From Pseudomonadota bacterium (lineage in GTDB: Bacteria > Pseudomonadota > Gammaproteobacteria > Burkholderiales > SHXO01), in the NCBI GenBank assembly GCA_023430065.1, contig JAEZCG010000082.1, positions 1 through 44,285 of the forward strand: DNA of 44,285 bases, read 5' to 3'. This document shows positions 42,915-44,285 of the stretch, piece by piece. The position numbers and the translations under genes were made by a program. A model generated the notes under the pieces. The model saw nothing but the letters and a program-made list of their open reading frames with translations, was not told the origin of the DNA and made no database searches. Positions within the stretch are counted from its first letter, which is position 1. Every line of letters begins with the position of its first letter.

Positions 42915-44285
42915 ATGCCAAATCGCCTCGCCAACGAAACCAGCCCTTATCTCCAGCAGCACGCCGACAACCCGGTGGACTGGTATCCGTGGGGCGCAGA
43001 GGCGCTGCGCCGTGCGCGCGAGGAGGACAAGCCGATCCTGCTGTCGATCGGCTACTCGGCCTGCCACTGGTGTCACGTCATGGCGCACGAATCATTCGAG
43101 GACCCCGCTGTCGCGGCAGTGATGAACCGCCTGTTCGTGAACATCAAGGTCGACCGCGAGGAGCGCCCGGATCTCGACCAGATCTACCAGCGCGCGCATC
43201 AGGCCCTGACCGGTCGCGGCGGCGGATGGCCGCTGACCATGTTCCTGACCCCTGACCAGCGTCCGTTCTTCGGCGGCACGTACTTTCCGAAGTCGCCTCG
43301 CTACAACCTCCCGGGATTCGCCGACCTGTGCACACAGGTCGAGCGCCTCTATCGCGAGCAGGGGCCGGCCATCGACGCACAGAACGACGCGCTGCAAGCG
43401 GCCCTCGAACGCAGCAACGCACTCCCCGGTGCATCGGGCGAACCGGACGAAACGCCGATCGAGGCCGCGGCCCTGGAATTGAGAGGCCTGTTCGATCCTG
43501 TACACGGGGGGCTGGGCGGCGCACCCAAGTTTCCCCATCCTGCGGTTCTCGAGTTCTGCCTGCGTCGCGGCCGGACGGCTGACGACAGGCAGTTGATGTC
43601 GCTCGCCCTGCTGACGCTGCGCGAGATGGCACGTGGGGGCCTCTACGACCATCTCGGCGGCGGATTCGCGCGCTACAGCGTGGACGCGACGTGGACCATT
43701 CCTCACTTCGAGAAGATGCTCTACGACAACGGGCCGCTGCTGCGGCTCTACGCGCAAGGCTGGCAGGCGACGGGCGACGCATCGTTTGCGCAGGTGTGCG
43801 AGGCCACCGCCGGCTGGCTCGTGCGGGAGATGCAGTCGCCCGAAGGCGGCTACTACTCCAGCCTCGATGCCGACTCCGAGCACGAGGAAGGGAAGTTCTA
43901 CGTCTGGTCGCGGGCGCAGGTGCGCAGCGCTCTCGACGCCGGCGAGTACGCACTGTTTGCGCGCGTCTACGGGCTCGACGATGCACCCAACTTCGAGGGG
44001 CGGCACTGGCACCTGCGCCGCTGCCGCGACGAGACACAGGCCGCGCAGGAACTGGGTCTCGACGAGACTGCCGCGCGTCGCACGCTCGCCTCGGCGCGCG
44101 CCAAGCTGTTCGCGTTGCGGGAAAGGCGCGTGCGCCCAGGCCGCGACGAGAAGATTCTGACTTCGTGGAATGCGCTCGCCATCCAGGGTATGGTTTACGC
44201 GGCGCGCATGTTCGAGCGCCAGGACTGGCTGGACTCAGCCCGGCGTGCACTGGCATTCGTGCAGCGCGCGCTGTGGCGGGAGGGA
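42915..44285 (+). CDS. YyaL/DUF255 thioredoxin-fold protein (runs off the right edge)
   Basis: The first 457 codons of a protein usually about 670-700 residues long; no stop is reached. It opens with the family block [20 protein letters not shown]. Residues 40-60 contain a thioredoxin-like CxxC motif, [29 protein letters not shown] and GGAPKFPHP follow, then the helical part of a six-hairpin-like domain with [35 protein letters not shown], and [13 protein letters not shown] near the edge. The function of this family (human SPATA20 is a homologue) is not established. The ATG at 42915 has no strong ribosome site but matches the family start exactly. Confidence 0.9.
   Translation, partial: MPNRLANETSPYLQQHADNPVDWYPWGAEALRRAREEDKPILLSIGYSACHWCHVMAHESFEDPAVAAVMNRLFVNIKVDREERPDLDQIYQRAHQALTGRGGGWPLTMFLTPDQRPFFGGTYFPKSPRYNLPGFADLCTQVERLYREQGPAIDAQNDALQAALERSNALPGASGEPDETPIEAAALELRGLFDPVHGGLGGAPKFPHPAVLEFCLRRGRTADDRQLMSLALLTLREMARGGLYDHLGGGFARYSVDATWTIPHFEKMLYDNGPLLRLYAQGWQATGDASFAQVCEATAGWLVREMQSPEGGYYSSLDADSEHEEGKFYVWSRAQVRSALDAGEYALFARVYGLDDAPNFEGRHWHLRRCRDETQAAQELGLDETAARRTLASARAKLFALRERRVRPGRDEKILTSWNALAIQGMVYAARMFERQDWLDSARRALAFVQRALWREG

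Overview
The window reads as a chromosomal segment of a high-GC (roughly two-thirds G+C by eye) Gram-negative bacterium, most likely a betaproteobacterium. Supporting signs are the proteobacterial SAH riboswitch upstream of ahcY, the RNase II-family / tonB / aroE / mtgA order, ttcA beside a pteridine reductase and a MidA-type methyltransferase, mpl, ubiA and ubiD, and a DhlA-like dehalogenase. The genus cannot be fixed from sequence alone. Coding density is very high and many neighbouring genes overlap by 4 bp.

Layout. (1) 1-180: the end of an insertion sequence (5' part of an ISNCY-like transposase plus two terminal direct repeats). (2) 200-2870: the methionine/SAM cycle, with a promoter, two SAH riboswitch aptamers in tandem, ahcY and metF. 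(3) 2996-6320 (minus strand): a YfaY/CinA-like protein, a glyoxalase II and a glycosyltransferase, divergent from a PIG-L deacetylase. (4) 7490-9010: an alanine/serine-glyoxylate aminotransferase whose frame continues upstream into a YdaS/Cro-type HTH domain, with a palindrome in the promoter region. (5) 9115-12849: ttcA, a pteridine reductase, a MidA-like methyltransferase and a haloalkane dehalogenase. (6) 12962-23713: cell-envelope and housekeeping genes (mpl, an ArnT-like transferase, yqiA, an RNase II-family enzyme, tonB, aroE, mtgA, a PilZ-like protein, lgt), then tRNA-Ala(CGC). (7) 24001-32292: an aldo/keto reductase, yedI, a zincin-like protein, a small acidic protein, a kup/TPR pair, ridA and recG. 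(8) 32464-39582: six tightly coupled genes for a membrane complex related to hydrogenase-4 and complex I. (9) 39607-42788: ubiA, an atypical SDR and ubiD. (10) 42800-44285: a CGCAAAG-type inverted repeat and the start of a YyaL/DUF255 thioredoxin-fold protein that runs off the window.

Two systems stand out. The leader of ahcY-metF carries two complete SAH aptamers. Their pseudoknot strands differ but covary, and each 3' pseudoknot strand can instead pair with a different downstream element: a 20-bp terminator-like hairpin for the first, the ahcY start codon for the second. This suggests a two-stage ON switch acting on transcription and then translation. The second is a six-subunit complex, HyfB-C-E-F-G-I. 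It keeps the proton-channel residues and the proximal FeS-cluster cysteines, but all four nickel-ligand cysteines of the large subunit are replaced (SxxS and SxxG). The ferredoxin subunits HyfA and HyfH, the third antiporter HyfD, and any maturation genes are absent from this locus. It therefore belongs to the non-hydrogenase, 'energy-converting-hydrogenase-related' class, whose redox partner is unknown.
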